The notes: generated by a model from the letters alone, not told the origin. A DNA stretch of 64,000 bases from Rhizobium sophoriradicis (GCF_003939025.1 NZ_RQIH01000003.1:186001-250000), one strand, 5' to 3'; counted from the first letter of the stretch, positions 40,941 through 48,795 are shown. Numbers and translations are program-made.

Positions 40941-41396
40941 TCACTTTTTAGAACGAGAGGCCTTGGCTGACATGTTCAACGCGGCGGCGGCGCGAACGAG
41001 CGCCTTCAATGCCTCCTCGTCGATCTTGTCGCTCTCGTGGATATCGATGGCGCGCCGAGTGTTGCCTTCGAGGCTGGAGTTGAAGAGCCCCGAAGGATCC
41101 TCCAGCGCGGCACCCCTGGCAAACGTCAGTTTCACCACCGTCTTATAGGTCTCGCCGGTGCAGATGATGCCGCTGCGCTCCCAGACCGGAACCCCTCGCC
41201 AATTCCATTCCTCGACAACGTCAGGCTCGGCCTGCCTGATCAGCGCCCGGACCCGCGCAAGCGTCTCGCCGCGCCAATCCTTGAGCTCCTCGATCCTCGC
41301 ATCGATCAGCTGGGAGGGCGAGGTTTGTTCGGCCTCCTGCCCGGACCCGCTCTTCTTCATGCTTGCCGCTTTCGTCATGCTTGGCGCTTTCTTCAT
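40941..41396 (-). CDS. DUF1801-domain protein
   Basis: The 151-residue product has the DUF1801 (YdhG/YjhX-like fold) pattern: LIDARIEELKDWRGETLARV, VVEEWNWRGVPVWERSGIICTGETYK, VKLTFARGAALEDPSGLFN. The function is unknown. The N-terminus is encoded by three imperfect 18-base repeats, each with an in-frame ATG (residues MKKAPS, MTKAAS, MKKSGS), so three starts are possible; the first has AGAGAGG 8 bases upstream. The next gene on this strand encodes a second, broken DUF1801 protein. Confidence 0.82.
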   Translation of the reverse strand: MKKAPSMTKAASMKKSGSGQEAEQTSPSQLIDARIEELKDWRGETLARVRALIRQAEPDVVEEWNWRGVPVWERSGIICTGETYKTVVKLTFARGAALEDPSGLFNSSLEGNTRRAIDIHESDKIDEEALKALVRAAAALNMSAKASRSKK

Positions 41397-41403
41397 GCTT
41401 GCC
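41343..41403. repeat. three 18-bp imperfect tandem repeats spanning candidate start codons
   Basis: On the minus strand the units AAGCATGAAGAAAGCGCC, AAGCATGACGAAAGCGGC and AAGCATGAAGAAGAGCGG follow one another. Each supplies an in-frame ATG for the DUF1801 protein. Slippage here would change the protein N-terminus by six residues without a frameshift. Confidence 0.65.
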
Positions 41404-41441
41404 TCTCTTCATCGGCCCTGATGTCGATGACATCGCTGCGG

Positions 41442-41909
41442 TCACATCCGCTCTCCGGGCAATCGGCTGGCCTGCTCCACCCAGGCGGTGAGTTGGGCTT
41501 CATCGATGTCGTCGTCCTCGCGGATGTCGAGGTAACGCACGTCTTTCTGCTTGGACGCGCCCGGCGGCGGAGGATCGAGCAGGGCGCCGCAGAAGAAGGC
41601 CACCTTGACGTATTTGGTGAAACAATGGACGCCAAGGAACCAGCCCTGCCCTTCGATGCCGTAGAAGGGAGAATTCCATTTGACGGCCTTGGATACGCCG
41701 GGCACCGTGTCGGTGATTATCCCATCGAGGCGACGCCCGATCTCGCTTTTCCAGCCGGGCATCGCCTAGATATAGGCTTGCACGGGCGCGTCGCCATAGC
41801 CTTTGGCGATCTGCGGGTTGCCACCCGACAGCAGCTTCGGCATCGCGGCCGGTTCGGCGGCCGGCTTGCTTTCCACCTTGGCCGCCGTCTTGGATTTCTT
41901 CTCCGCCAT
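41442..41909 (-). pseudogene. DUF1801-domain gene interrupted by an in-frame TAG
   Basis: From the ATG at 41909 the frame reads MAEKKSKTAAKVESKP, LLSGGNPQIAKGYGDAPVQA, Y-I, then TAG at 41766-41768, then Ala and MPGWKSEIGRRLDG in the same frame through KWNSPFYGIEG and QASRLPGERM to the true stop. The two parts join into a normal single DUF1801 protein of about 155 residues, with one amber codon between Ile and Ala. The simplest reading is a recent nonsense mutation (for example CAG to TAG); restart at the ATG at 41762 could still give the C-terminal part. It lies downstream of the small membrane protein gene. Confidence 0.8.
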
Positions 41910-41914
41910 CGCAT

Positions 41915-42127
41915 TCACTCGCATCTGGCGCGCCACCTCGCGGCATAGGGCAGCAGGAACAGGTAAAGACCGGTCAGCATCAACAGGCAGAGCGGCAGCA
42001 GCGCCAAGAAGCCTACCCAGACGGTCGATTTCTGCTGCAACACCGCGATGATATTGACGATGACAGCCGCCGTAAAGGCGACGGACAGCCAGCGATGAAT
42101 TAGCCGAAACCGGTTGTTCCAGTTCAA
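41915..42127 (-). CDS. small integral membrane protein (70 residues)
   Basis: The product reads MNWNNRFRLIHRWLSVAFTA with two hydrophobic segments (about residues 15-32 and 38-60) and a basic C-terminus (RWRARCE). It lies 5 bases before the DUF1801 reading frame and 60 bases after the AHSA1 gene on the same strand. No named family is recognised. Length, membrane pattern and tight spacing support a real gene. Confidence 0.7.
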   Translation of the reverse strand: MNWNNRFRLIHRWLSVAFTAAVIVNIIAVLQQKSTVWVGFLALLPLCLLMLTGLYLFLLPYAARWRARCE

Positions 42128-42187
42128 AGAGACCTCCTATGCCGGGAAAATAAGCCTCAGCGACGGACGAACCGCCCATCGACGATC

Positions 42188-42598
42188 TTACTCCGACCGC
42201 GCCAAAACCTGCTCCAGCTTTGCAAAGAACTGCGTCCACCCGCTCCTGGCGCCCCCGTAAGCCTGCCGCTGATCCGGCCGGAAGCCAGACTGCTCCATCC
42301 GCAAATGCGTGCCGGTGCCGGTTGGGGTGAGCGTCCAGGTGACCACGCTTTCCAGCCCATAGGCTTCCCAGCTATAGGACAGGCTCTTGTTCGGCTCGAC
42401 TTCCAGGACCTTGCAGTCGACAGAGCCCCAATCCGCGCTGAAACTGAAACGATGGTCGATGGCGGGCTTGAAGTCGCTCTTCATCAGCCACTCCTGGAGC
42501 AAGTGCGGCTGGGTGAGCGCCCGCCAGATCTTTTCCAAGGGATAGGGCATTTCCCGCTCGATGACGACGGAGCGCGTTTCTGTCGATGTGTCGGTCAT
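42188..42598 (-). CDS. AHSA1/SRPBCC-domain protein, module B
   Basis: The 136-residue product has the AHSA1 pattern: VVIEREMPYPLEKIWRALTQ, LLQEWLMKSDFKP, GSVDCKVLEVEPNKSLSYSW, VVTWTLTPTGTGTHLRMEQ, and GWTQFFAKLEQVL. Its start overlaps the stop of the ArsR gene by 4 bases. It mirrors module A, where the order is also ArsR then AHSA1 but on the plus strand. Confidence 0.92.
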   Translation of the reverse strand: MTDTSTETRSVVIEREMPYPLEKIWRALTQPHLLQEWLMKSDFKPAIDHRFSFSADWGSVDCKVLEVEPNKSLSYSWEAYGLESVVTWTLTPTGTGTHLRMEQSGFRPDQRQAYGGARSGWTQFFAKLEQVLARSE

Positions 42599-42918
42599 TG
42601 ATCCATCCTTTTCAGCAAATCTTCGAGAGCGTTAAAGCGGCTTTGCCAGAAGCCGGCCATCTCGCTCGTCCAGTCGACCAGCGGGGCCAGCGCGCCAAGC
42701 TGCGCACTGTAATGGGTCTGGCGTCCTTCGTGGCGATAGCGCACCAATCCGGCCTGCTTCAGGATCCCAAGATGCTTCGAAACAACCGGCTGCGACACGC
42801 CGGCCCGCTCCGTCAGAGCCCCGACCGTCTTCTCCCCTTCCCGGCACAGCCGCTCGAACAGAGCCCGCCGCGTCGGATCGGCAAGTGTCCGGAAAAGCAC
42901 GTCGTGAGCATCTGGCAT
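42595..42918 (-). CDS. ArsR-family winged-helix regulator, module B
   Basis: The 107-residue product shows VLFRTLADPTRRALFERLC, GALTERAGVSQPVVSKHLGIL and GLVRYRHEGRQTHYSAQL, the standard ArsR fold with no Cys metal motif. It heads the minus-strand series AHSA1, membrane protein, DUF1801, DUF1801. A GCTAT/ATAGC palindrome at 42938-42958 lies 20 bases before its start, a likely autoregulatory site. Confidence 0.93.
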   Translation of the reverse strand: MPDAHDVLFRTLADPTRRALFERLCREGEKTVGALTERAGVSQPVVSKHLGILKQAGLVRYRHEGRQTHYSAQLGALAPLVDWTSEMAGFWQSRFNALEDLLKRMDQ

Positions 42919-42937
42919 TGATGATTCATACCTCCAG

Positions 42938-42958
42938 AGCTATGAATAAACCTATAGC
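42938..42958. promoter_or_regulatory. candidate ArsR operator
   Basis: GCTAT (42939-42943) and ATAGC (42954-42958) form an inverted repeat flanked by A-T rich bases, within 20-40 bases of the ArsR module B start. AGCTATG recurs in the palindrome at 43041-43058, supporting a shared binding motif. Confidence 0.5.
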
Positions 42959-43040
42959 CGCTGAGGCATACGTGAGTCAAGCCAAACCGAGCGGAAGAGC
43001 ACCAGGGCCCTCTAGCACATATCGAACAATGGAGAATTCA

Positions 43041-43058
43041 CATAGCTATAGAGCTATG
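43041..43058. promoter_or_regulatory. second ArsR-type palindrome CATAGCT-N4-AGCTATG
   Basis: The perfect 7-4-7 inverted repeat lies 120 bases upstream of the ArsR module B start. It contains the same AGCTATG sequence as the proximal site at 42938. Together they could form an upstream and promoter-proximal operator pair. No gene lies between. Confidence 0.5.
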
Positions 43059-43138
43059 CATAGAAGCATTTCGCATAGAGTGCGAACCGCCGCCGCAGCA
43101 GCATCGAGCGCCGCGCCGTGCTAACCCGACAACTTGCC

Positions 43139-43513
43139 TCAACAACTCTCCGGACGCTCGGCCTCCAGCCGCTCTCGAATGAACGTGGGGCCACCGGCAA
43201 GACGCGCCGCAAGCAGGCTCGCGGGATCGACCAGACGCCAGTAGGGCGTCACCGTCGAAACCCGCTCGCCCGTCGCCAACGCGCCGAAGGACAGTTCGGC
43301 GATGGCTCGCAAATGCCGCTGCACCGTCACCGGGCAGCAGGCATCCGCCCCGTATTGGGCGGCGAGGCGGCGGCGGAGGGCGCCGAGATCGGTGTGAACA
43401 CCTGGCGGTGCTGATCTGATCTGCTCCGCCACCATCTGCTGCGACGGAATGAGCATCGCTTGCATGCCACTGCGGCCCTTGCGCCGCTGCTTGATCGTCG
43501 GAATTTCGCTCAT
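43139..43513 (-). CDS. hypothetical protein, tentatively MGMT/alkyltransferase-like
   Basis: The 124-residue product contains HTDLGALRRRLAAQYGADAC, CPVTVQRHLRAIAE, and VTPYWRLVDPASLLAARLAG. The arrangement (a helix-turn-helix-like region, CP-x-T, then P-Y/W-W-R-L/V) resembles small MGMT/alkyltransferase-like proteins, but the classical P-C-H-R-V motif is absent, so alkyl transfer is not predicted. It stands alone on its strand. An AlkD-like DNA-alkylation gene lies about 1 kb downstream, which may be coincidence. Confidence 0.6.
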   Translation of the reverse strand: MSEIPTIKQRRKGRSGMQAMLIPSQQMVAEQIRSAPPGVHTDLGALRRRLAAQYGADACCPVTVQRHLRAIAELSFGALATGERVSTVTPYWRLVDPASLLAARLAGGPTFIRERLEAERPESC

Positions 43514-43669
43514 ACCGTTCCCCGCAGTATTGCGCCTTCCTGCAATCTAGGGCTGGACCGAATGACGGCCAGCCTCACGTCAATCGACAGAAGTCGCTTC
43601 TGACGGCTTTTCTGCTCCCGCCGTTTCGGTTAATCCTCGGGGCCTCTCACTCAGGAAAGGATAGGACAT

Positions 43670-44539
43670 ATGGCTAAAGTCGCGTTCATCGGTCTCGGCG
43701 TCATGGGCTTTCCCATGGCCGGTCACCTGAAGATCAAGGGCGGCCACGATGTTACCGTCTACAATCGCACCGCCGAGAAAGCCGCCGCCTGGGCTGAGAA
43801 ATTCTCCGGCAAGTCCGCCCCTACCCCGGCCGAGGCGGCGGAGGGGGCCGATTTTGTCTTCGTCTGCGTCGGCAACGATGAAGATCTCCGATCGGTGACA
43901 TCAGGCGATAGCGGCGCTCTGCACGGCATGAAGCCTGGGTCGGTGCTGATCGACAACACCACCGCCAGCGCCGAGGTCGCTCGCGAACTTTATGCAGCGG
44001 CAAAGCAAAAAGGTGTCGACTTTATCGACGCTCCGGTATCCGGCGGCCAGGCCGGCGCCGAAAACGGTGTGCTGACCGTCATGTGCGGCGGCGACGAAGC
44101 CGTTTATGAGCGCGCCAGGCCCGTCATCGAAGCCTATGCCAGGATGGTCGGCCTGATGGGGCCGGCAGGCTCCGGCCAGTTGACCAAGATGGTCAACCAG
44201 ATCTGCATCGCCGGCCTCGTCCAGGGACTCGCCGAAGGGCTGCATTTCGGCAAGCGCGCCGGCCTCGATATCGAAAAGGTCGTCGAGGTGATCTCCAAGG
44301 GTGCGGCAGGTTCCTGGCAGATGGAAAACCGCCACAAGACCATGAACGCCGGCAAGTATGATTTCGGTTTCGCAGTCGACTGGATGCGCAAGGATCTGGG
44401 CATTGTGCTCGCCGAAGCCCGCCGCAACGGCGCCAAGCTGCCGGTCACGGCCGTCGTCGATCAGTTCTACGGCGACGTTCAGGCGATGGGCGGCAATCGC
44501 TGGGACACGTCCTCGCTGCTCGCCCGTCTCGAGAAATGA
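43670..44539 (+). CDS. 3-hydroxyisobutyrate-dehydrogenase-like NAD(P)-dependent oxidoreductase
   Basis: The 289-residue beta-hydroxyacid dehydrogenase has the N-terminal FIGLGVMGFPMAGHL nucleotide motif, an Arg after the second strand (YNRTAEKA, suggesting NADP), FIDAPVSGGQAGAENG substrate signature, and the catalytic Lys in GSGQLTKMVNQ. It may reduce succinic or methylmalonic semialdehyde, tartronate semialdehyde or 3-hydroxyisobutyrate; which one cannot be read. It overlaps the AlkD-like gene by 4 bases. Confidence 0.9.
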   Translation: MAKVAFIGLGVMGFPMAGHLKIKGGHDVTVYNRTAEKAAAWAEKFSGKSAPTPAEAAEGADFVFVCVGNDEDLRSVTSGDSGALHGMKPGSVLIDNTTASAEVARELYAAAKQKGVDFIDAPVSGGQAGAENGVLTVMCGGDEAVYERARPVIEAYARMVGLMGPAGSGQLTKMVNQICIAGLVQGLAEGLHFGKRAGLDIEKVVEVISKGAAGSWQMENRHKTMNAGKYDFGFAVDWMRKDLGIVLAEARRNGAKLPVTAVVDQFYGDVQAMGGNRWDTSSLLARLEK

Positions 44540-45219
44540 TCGGCCCTTCCTCCGATTCGGCAGAATTGATCGCGCATCTCGAAACGCTGCGCTCGGAGGA
44601 AAATGTCGCCGGGATGGCGCGATTCGGCATCGTCACCGGTCGCGCCCTCGGCATTTCCAATCCCGACATCAGGGCGGTCGCCAGATTGGCGAAGAGGGAT
44701 CACCTCAGGGCAATGCAGCTCTGGCAAAGCGATATCCGCGAAGCCCGCCTGCTCGCACTCTGCACAGCTGAGCCGAAACGGCTGACGGCGGAAGAGGCCA
44801 GAAGCTGGGCCAATGATTTCAATTCCTGGGAGATCGTCGACTGCGCCGCCGATCTCTTTATCGAGGCCCGGCTGGACGAGCTCATACCAGAATTCGCTGC
44901 AGACGAGCACGAGTTCGTTCGCCGCGCCGCCTTCGCCATGATATCAGGCGCCGCCGTCCACAGGAAGAACGAGAGCGATTTGACAATCCTTGCCTGGCTG
45001 CCGCTGATCGAGACCCATTCCCGCGATTCCCGCAACTTCGTTCGCAAGGCGGTCAATTGGGCACTGCGCAGCATCGGCAAACGCAATCGCGGCTGCCATG
45101 GCCCGGCGCTGCGGCTGGCGACGCTTCTTGCCGAAAGTCCGGATAAAACCGCCCGCTGGATCGGCAGGGATGCGGTCCGGGAGCTGACCGGCGAAATGCT
45201 TATGGCGCGGCTAAAATAG
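44536..45219 (+). CDS. DNA alkylation repair protein, AlkD-like HEAT-repeat glycosylase
   Basis: The 227-residue alpha-helical protein has the AlkD-type HEAT repeat pattern: VARLAKRDHLRAMQLWQSDI with REARLLALC, WANDFNSWEIVDCAADLFIE, EFVRRAAFAMISGAAVHRKN, and RNFVRKAVNWALRSIGKRN. Members excise positively charged alkylated bases. It begins inside the end of the dehydrogenase gene (ATGA), an odd functional pairing. Confidence 0.9.
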   Translation: MIGPSSDSAELIAHLETLRSEENVAGMARFGIVTGRALGISNPDIRAVARLAKRDHLRAMQLWQSDIREARLLALCTAEPKRLTAEEARSWANDFNSWEIVDCAADLFIEARLDELIPEFAADEHEFVRRAAFAMISGAAVHRKNESDLTILAWLPLIETHSRDSRNFVRKAVNWALRSIGKRNRGCHGPALRLATLLAESPDKTARWIGRDAVRELTGEMLMARLK

Positions 45220-45235
45220 CGCGACACAGCGTCTA

Positions 45236-45290
45236 GCGCATGTCCCGGAAAAGTATGCAACGGTATTGCGGCAACCACATGCGCGAAAAC
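45236..45290. repeat. GCATGTCG-type rhizobial palindrome, copy 2
   Basis: GCATGTCCCGGAAAAGTATG followed by CAACGGTATTGCGG and ACATGCGCGAAAACAAGGAT aligns across about 58 bases with the copy at 27988-28060. The arms GCATGT and ACATGC are intact. It directly follows the AlkD-like gene. Confidence 0.7.
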
Positions 45291-45300
45291 AAGGATGATC

Positions 45301-45523
45301 TTACCGATCGCGCGCCTTGAGCCAGTGTTCGGTCTCTGCGTTATTCCGACGGCCTATTCGGGAGCCCTTTGTCGTTTGGGTTCTGTGCCGGCGTCTCTCT
45401 TGTATCTCGTGGCGGATGTTGGCGATCGTCAGACTCCGCGGGGGCCACCTGATCGTCGGAACGGTGGACAGGCTGCTCTTTTGGGTCGATCCGTCTGGCG
45501 GGGGCGGCAATTTTTCTAGGCAT
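45301..45523 (-). pseudogene. possible frameshifted small gene (DUF2934-like)
   Basis: From the ATG at 45523, preceded by AGAGGAGC, the minus strand reads MPRKIAAPARRIDPKEQP and continues to a stop at 45341. In another frame the same region reads NIRHEIQERRRHR then AETEHWLKARDR to a stop at 45301, which resembles the C-terminal dWLkAE pattern of DUF2934 proteins. Joining the two frames near 45420 would give a small DUF2934-like protein. The family likeness is weak, and either frame alone could be the gene. Confidence 0.35.
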
Positions 45524-45824
45524 AGCCAGCTCCTCTAGCTTCACCGACCAGAACCGACTGCCGCACTGAAGGTTCCGAGTCCAGAAGCGCTGCTTGGTTC
45601 GGAATCGGTGTCACCAAACTGCCGACGACGAGGATGCAGCCATCAGCGAGCAGAATGAAGATGTACACCCGGCACAATTTTCACGGTTTGCGTCGCGTCG
45701 ATTTCGACGACGGCACTCCAGGCACGAATCAGAGGACCGGGTCTTGGCAGGAACGTTTTCCAAGGGCGCGCGTTGATTCTTCTTGTCCCGTGCGAGAGGC
45801 GCGGGCAGCACCAGGGAGGTTATC
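45524..45824. other. gene-free region before the CBS-domain gene
   Basis: These 301 bases contain open frames on both strands but none with a ribosome site plus a recognisable product. Nothing more than the ribosome site GGGAGGTTATC at the right end is supported. Confidence 0.4.
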
Positions 45825-46262
45825 ATGAAAGTCAGCGATTGCATGACCACAGACGTGCAGATCACCGATCCGGAGCACACATTGCGAGATGTCGCCTCAA
45901 TGATGGGACGTCTCGACGCCGGTGTTCTCCCGGTGGGCGAGAATGACCGGCTGGTCGGCATGATCACCGATCGCGACATCGCCATCCGTGGCGTGGCAGA
46001 GGGCAAAGGCCCCGACGCAAAGGTCCGCGACGTAATGAGTACCGATGTCAAATACTGCTTCGATGACGAAGATATCGAAGACGTCCTTCACAACATGGGG
46101 GATCTTCAAGTGCGGCGCTTGCCGGTGTTGAACCGAAGCAAGCGGCTGGTCGGCATCATCTCGCTTGGCGATCTCGCCATGATGGGTGAGACCATGGAAA
46201 CGGGCAAAGCACTGAGCGACATTTCGCAGCGCGGCGGTGCACATTCACAGACGCCCCACTGA
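45825..46262 (+). CDS. CBS-pair domain protein
   Basis: The 145-residue product is two CBS motifs in tandem: MKVSDCMTTDVQITDPEHTL with LVGMITDRDIAIRGVAEG, and VRDVMSTDVKYCFDDEDIED with RLVGIISLGDLA. Stand-alone CBS pairs bind adenosine nucleotides and regulate other proteins; the partner here is unknown. The start is fixed by GGGAGGTTATC before the ATG. Confidence 0.93.
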   Translation: MKVSDCMTTDVQITDPEHTLRDVASMMGRLDAGVLPVGENDRLVGMITDRDIAIRGVAEGKGPDAKVRDVMSTDVKYCFDDEDIEDVLHNMGDLQVRRLPVLNRSKRLVGIISLGDLAMMGETMETGKALSDISQRGGAHSQTPH

Positions 46263-46477
46263 CCGTCCGCGTCGCGCCACAGAAAAGCTGCCACGGGCCG
46301 GCGGTCATAGGCTCATTCAACTCTCGACGCTCGCTCTATTGCCTTTGGCGCGAGAGTTCTGCAATTGCGCACACAGGACGCTTCACGTGGCTCCGTTGTT
46401 AGCCATGAGCGCCAGTTGGAACGAACTAGGCTTGCTTCTGTTTGCCGAGGCCTTGGGCCGAAGCTTTCGCCTTGCCG

Positions 46478-47374
46478 TCAATGATGCCTGGATTTTTCGA
46501 CCAGAAAGTCGATCAGCACTCTTACCGCCGGCGGCATGCCCCTGGCCGTCGTGAAGACGATATAAAACTGGCTTTCTTCCGATTGCCATTCCGGCAGGAC
46601 CCGAATCAGCCTGCCAGCCTGCAGATCCGCCTCGCAGGCGCTTTCGAGCAGCAGCCCAAAGCCGAGGCCGGCGCGGGCTGCATCGAGAATAGCGGTCATG
46701 CTGCGGCAGGTCAGCCGCGGCTGATGCCGGATGACCCGTTTGTCGTCATTCGGACCGATGAGTTCCCAGGTATGAAACGACACCCACGAGGTCATTGCCA
46801 ACGTTGGCAGGTCGGCGAGATCGTCCACGCAATTCAAACCACCGCTGCGTTCCACTAGCGAGGGACTAGCGACGAGGATGCGCCGCGCCCGGTCAAGCTT
46901 GCGCATCGTCAGGCTTGTCTGCGTCTCCGGCTCGTTGGTCGCCCTCACCTCAAGATCGATCCGTTCGTTGATGAGGTCGGCGCGCCGGTCGGAGCCGATG
47001 ATCTGCAGCTTGATCTTCGGGTAACGTTCCAGGAATTCAGGCAGAATGCCGCCAACGGCGATGTCGACAAGACCGAGCGGGCAGGCCATCCGCACCACAC
47101 CCTGCGGGTCGGACTGGGCTTCGGTGACGATCGATTTGGCACGATCGGCCTCTTGCAGAATGGTCTGGCATCTTTCGTAAAAAGCCTGGCCTATATCTGT
47201 CACCCGAAAGTGGCGCGTCGAACGCTCGATCAGCCGTGCGCCGAGCCCGTCCTCAAGCCGACTGATTCGCCTGCTGAGTTTCGAACGCGGTATCTTTAGA
47301 TCGCGACTGGCAGACGCAAATCCACCGCTGGAGACGACGGCTGCGAAATAATAATAGTCGTTGAGATCTTCCAT
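46478..47374 (-). CDS. LysR-family transcriptional regulator
   Basis: The 298-residue product has the N-terminal winged helix-turn-helix (DYYYFAAVVSSGGFASASRD, RSKLSRRISRLEDGLGARLI) and a substrate-binding domain (GVVRMACPLGLVDIAVGGIL, DLEVRATNEPETQTSLTMRK). It belongs to the group that usually controls a divergent oxidoreductase gene, but no such gene lies nearby. Target unknown. Confidence 0.92.
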   Translation of the reverse strand: MEDLNDYYYFAAVVSSGGFASASRDLKIPRSKLSRRISRLEDGLGARLIERSTRHFRVTDIGQAFYERCQTILQEADRAKSIVTEAQSDPQGVVRMACPLGLVDIAVGGILPEFLERYPKIKLQIIGSDRRADLINERIDLEVRATNEPETQTSLTMRKLDRARRILVASPSLVERSGGLNCVDDLADLPTLAMTSWVSFHTWELIGPNDDKRVIRHQPRLTCRSMTAILDAARAGLGFGLLLESACEADLQAGRLIRVLPEWQSEESQFYIVFTTARGMPPAVRVLIDFLVEKSRHH

Positions 47375-47657
47375 AAGAACAAGCTATCCGAGAGTAGGAA
47401 TGAATGCTGCCCCGCTGCAAGCGGTTGTATCCTCTCTCCCAAAAAGCTGTAATCACATTGTCGGCATTGGATTTTCTTTCCGCGACCCGTCGCGGCAAGG
47501 CAAACCGATGCTCATCGGTCTAGTCAAATCTCGTGTATTAATAACTGCGAAGCCTCAATGAGGCTGTGCCGACGTGCGATATGCAACATGCCGGTTCGGC
47601 CTACCTGGATGGCGATCAAAAAAGACTACCATGAAGATGGGAGCGAAAACACTGCAA

Positions 47658-47689
47658 GGACGGTCCGGCAGGGAAGACCGGACCCGTCC
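47658..47689 (-). terminator. second hairpin downstream of the porin gene
   Basis: GGACGGTCCGG pairs with CCGGACCCGTCC (one bulge) around a 9-base loop. It lacks a U-tract. It may back up the terminator at 47738-47755 or protect the 3' end of the porin mRNA. Confidence 0.5.
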
Positions 47690-47737
47690 CCGTAGCTGAT
47701 CGGAGGTCACTCGGATCAGAAACTGATTTGAAACGCC

Positions 47738-47755
47738 CCCGGTCCGAAGACCGGG
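47738..47755 (-). terminator. Rho-independent terminator of the porin gene
   Basis: On the minus strand CCCGGTC-TTCG-GACCGGG forms a 7-bp stem with a stable TTCG tetraloop, followed by GGCGTTTC. It lies 17 bases after the porin stop codon. Confidence 0.8.
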
Positions 47756-47772
47756 AGCATTCACCAAGTCGA

Positions 47773-48795
47773 TTAGAACGAACGCTGCAGGCGGAAGTAG
47801 CCCGAAGTGGAGTCGTCAGCATCTTCCGGATCGAGGTACTGAACCGAAGCCTTGGCGTAGAAGTTGTCGACGATCTGGTAATCAACCGTCAGACCGACCT
47901 TCCAAGCGTCGCCATCGCTGAAGTCGTCACCGGAGACGTAGTAGTCACCGTAGTACTGGACGCCAGGAGTGATCTTGAGCTTGTCGGTTGCCTTGATTGC
48001 GTATTCGGCAGCGACAGCCCATTCAGCTGCGGAGTAGTAGGAGTTCGGGCCGGAAGAGTATACGGCAGCGAGGCCGAGCGTGCCGGGACCGATTTCAACC
48101 GTACCCATTGCACGGACGGCGCCGTCTTCGTTGTCGAAGTCCCAACCGCCGGTGACCTGGTAGCTAAACGCACCAGCAGTGCCGCCAACGCCGAAGGCAA
48201 CGCCAACGTTGTTCGGCTCTTCGCCCGTCTTGTAGAAGCCGTCTTCCAGTTCGTCGACGCTGATGCCAGCGTAGAAGGTGCCGCTTTCGTACTGATAACG
48301 GATGGAGTTGTGCAGGGTTACGATCGAACCGATGTCGTCGGTTTCACCCGAGAGACCATCGTCCCACCAGCTGTAGAAAAGACCAGCGCGGAAGCCCGCG
48401 ATGTCGAGGTAAGCGGAGTCGAGGATGGCATCCTGATCCGAAGCGTTGTCAGCATTGAACTGCATGACGATGACGCCGGTCAGCGGACCATATTCGGTGT
48501 CGCTCTTGGCCGTGAACTGAACCTGGCCGCGCGTACGAGCATCCCAATCCGAGTCGTTGCTGAGCGAACCGTTGAGCGGCTGATCACCAACATCAACCTG
48601 GAAACGGATGTAGCCTTCGATCTTGAGGCAGGTTTCGGTGCCGGGGATGTAGAAGTAGCCGGTGCCGTAAGCGTCGCAGACGCGAACATATTCAACCGGT
48701 TCCGGCTCGGCAGCAACGATAGCGTCAGCTGCAAGAACCGGCGTCGATGCAGCAAAAGCTGCTGCTGATGCGAGCAAAACCATTCTGATGTTCAT
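47773..48795 (-). CDS. RopA/Omp2-type alphaproteobacterial porin
   Basis: The 340-residue outer-membrane protein has a signal peptide (MNIRMVLLASAAAFAAST, cleavage near VLAADA). It then carries the characteristic N-terminus of the Porin_2 family (EPVEYVRVCDAYGTGYFYIP, GTETCLKIEGYIRFQV) with its conserved Cys pair. Alternating beta-strands run to a C-terminal Phe (GYFRLQRSF), the signal for outer-membrane insertion. It forms a general diffusion pore. It is monocistronic with a strong terminator and a long upstream region, typical of an abundant, regulated porin. Confidence 0.95.
   Translation of the reverse strand: MNIRMVLLASAAAFAASTPVLAADAIVAAEPEPVEYVRVCDAYGTGYFYIPGTETCLKIEGYIRFQVDVGDQPLNGSLSNDSDWDARTRGQVQFTAKSDTEYGPLTGVIVMQFNADNASDQDAILDSAYLDIAGFRAGLFYSWWDDGLSGETDDIGSIVTLHNSIRYQYESGTFYAGISVDELEDGFYKTGEEPNNVGVAFGVGGTAGAFSYQVTGGWDFDNEDGAVRAMGTVEIGPGTLGLAAVYSSGPNSYYSAAEWAVAAEYAIKATDKLKITPGVQYYGDYYVSGDDFSDGDAWKVGLTVDYQIVDNFYAKASVQYLDPEDADDSTSGYFRLQRSF

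Larger units (their letters stand above)
47375..47772. other. gene-free region with porin terminators
   Basis: These 398 bases lie between the LysR start and the porin stop. They contain two strong hairpins at 47658-47689 and 47738-47755, which end the porin transcript. The rest is presumed to be the LysR promoter region; no clear -35/-10 pair was fixed. Confidence 0.5.
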
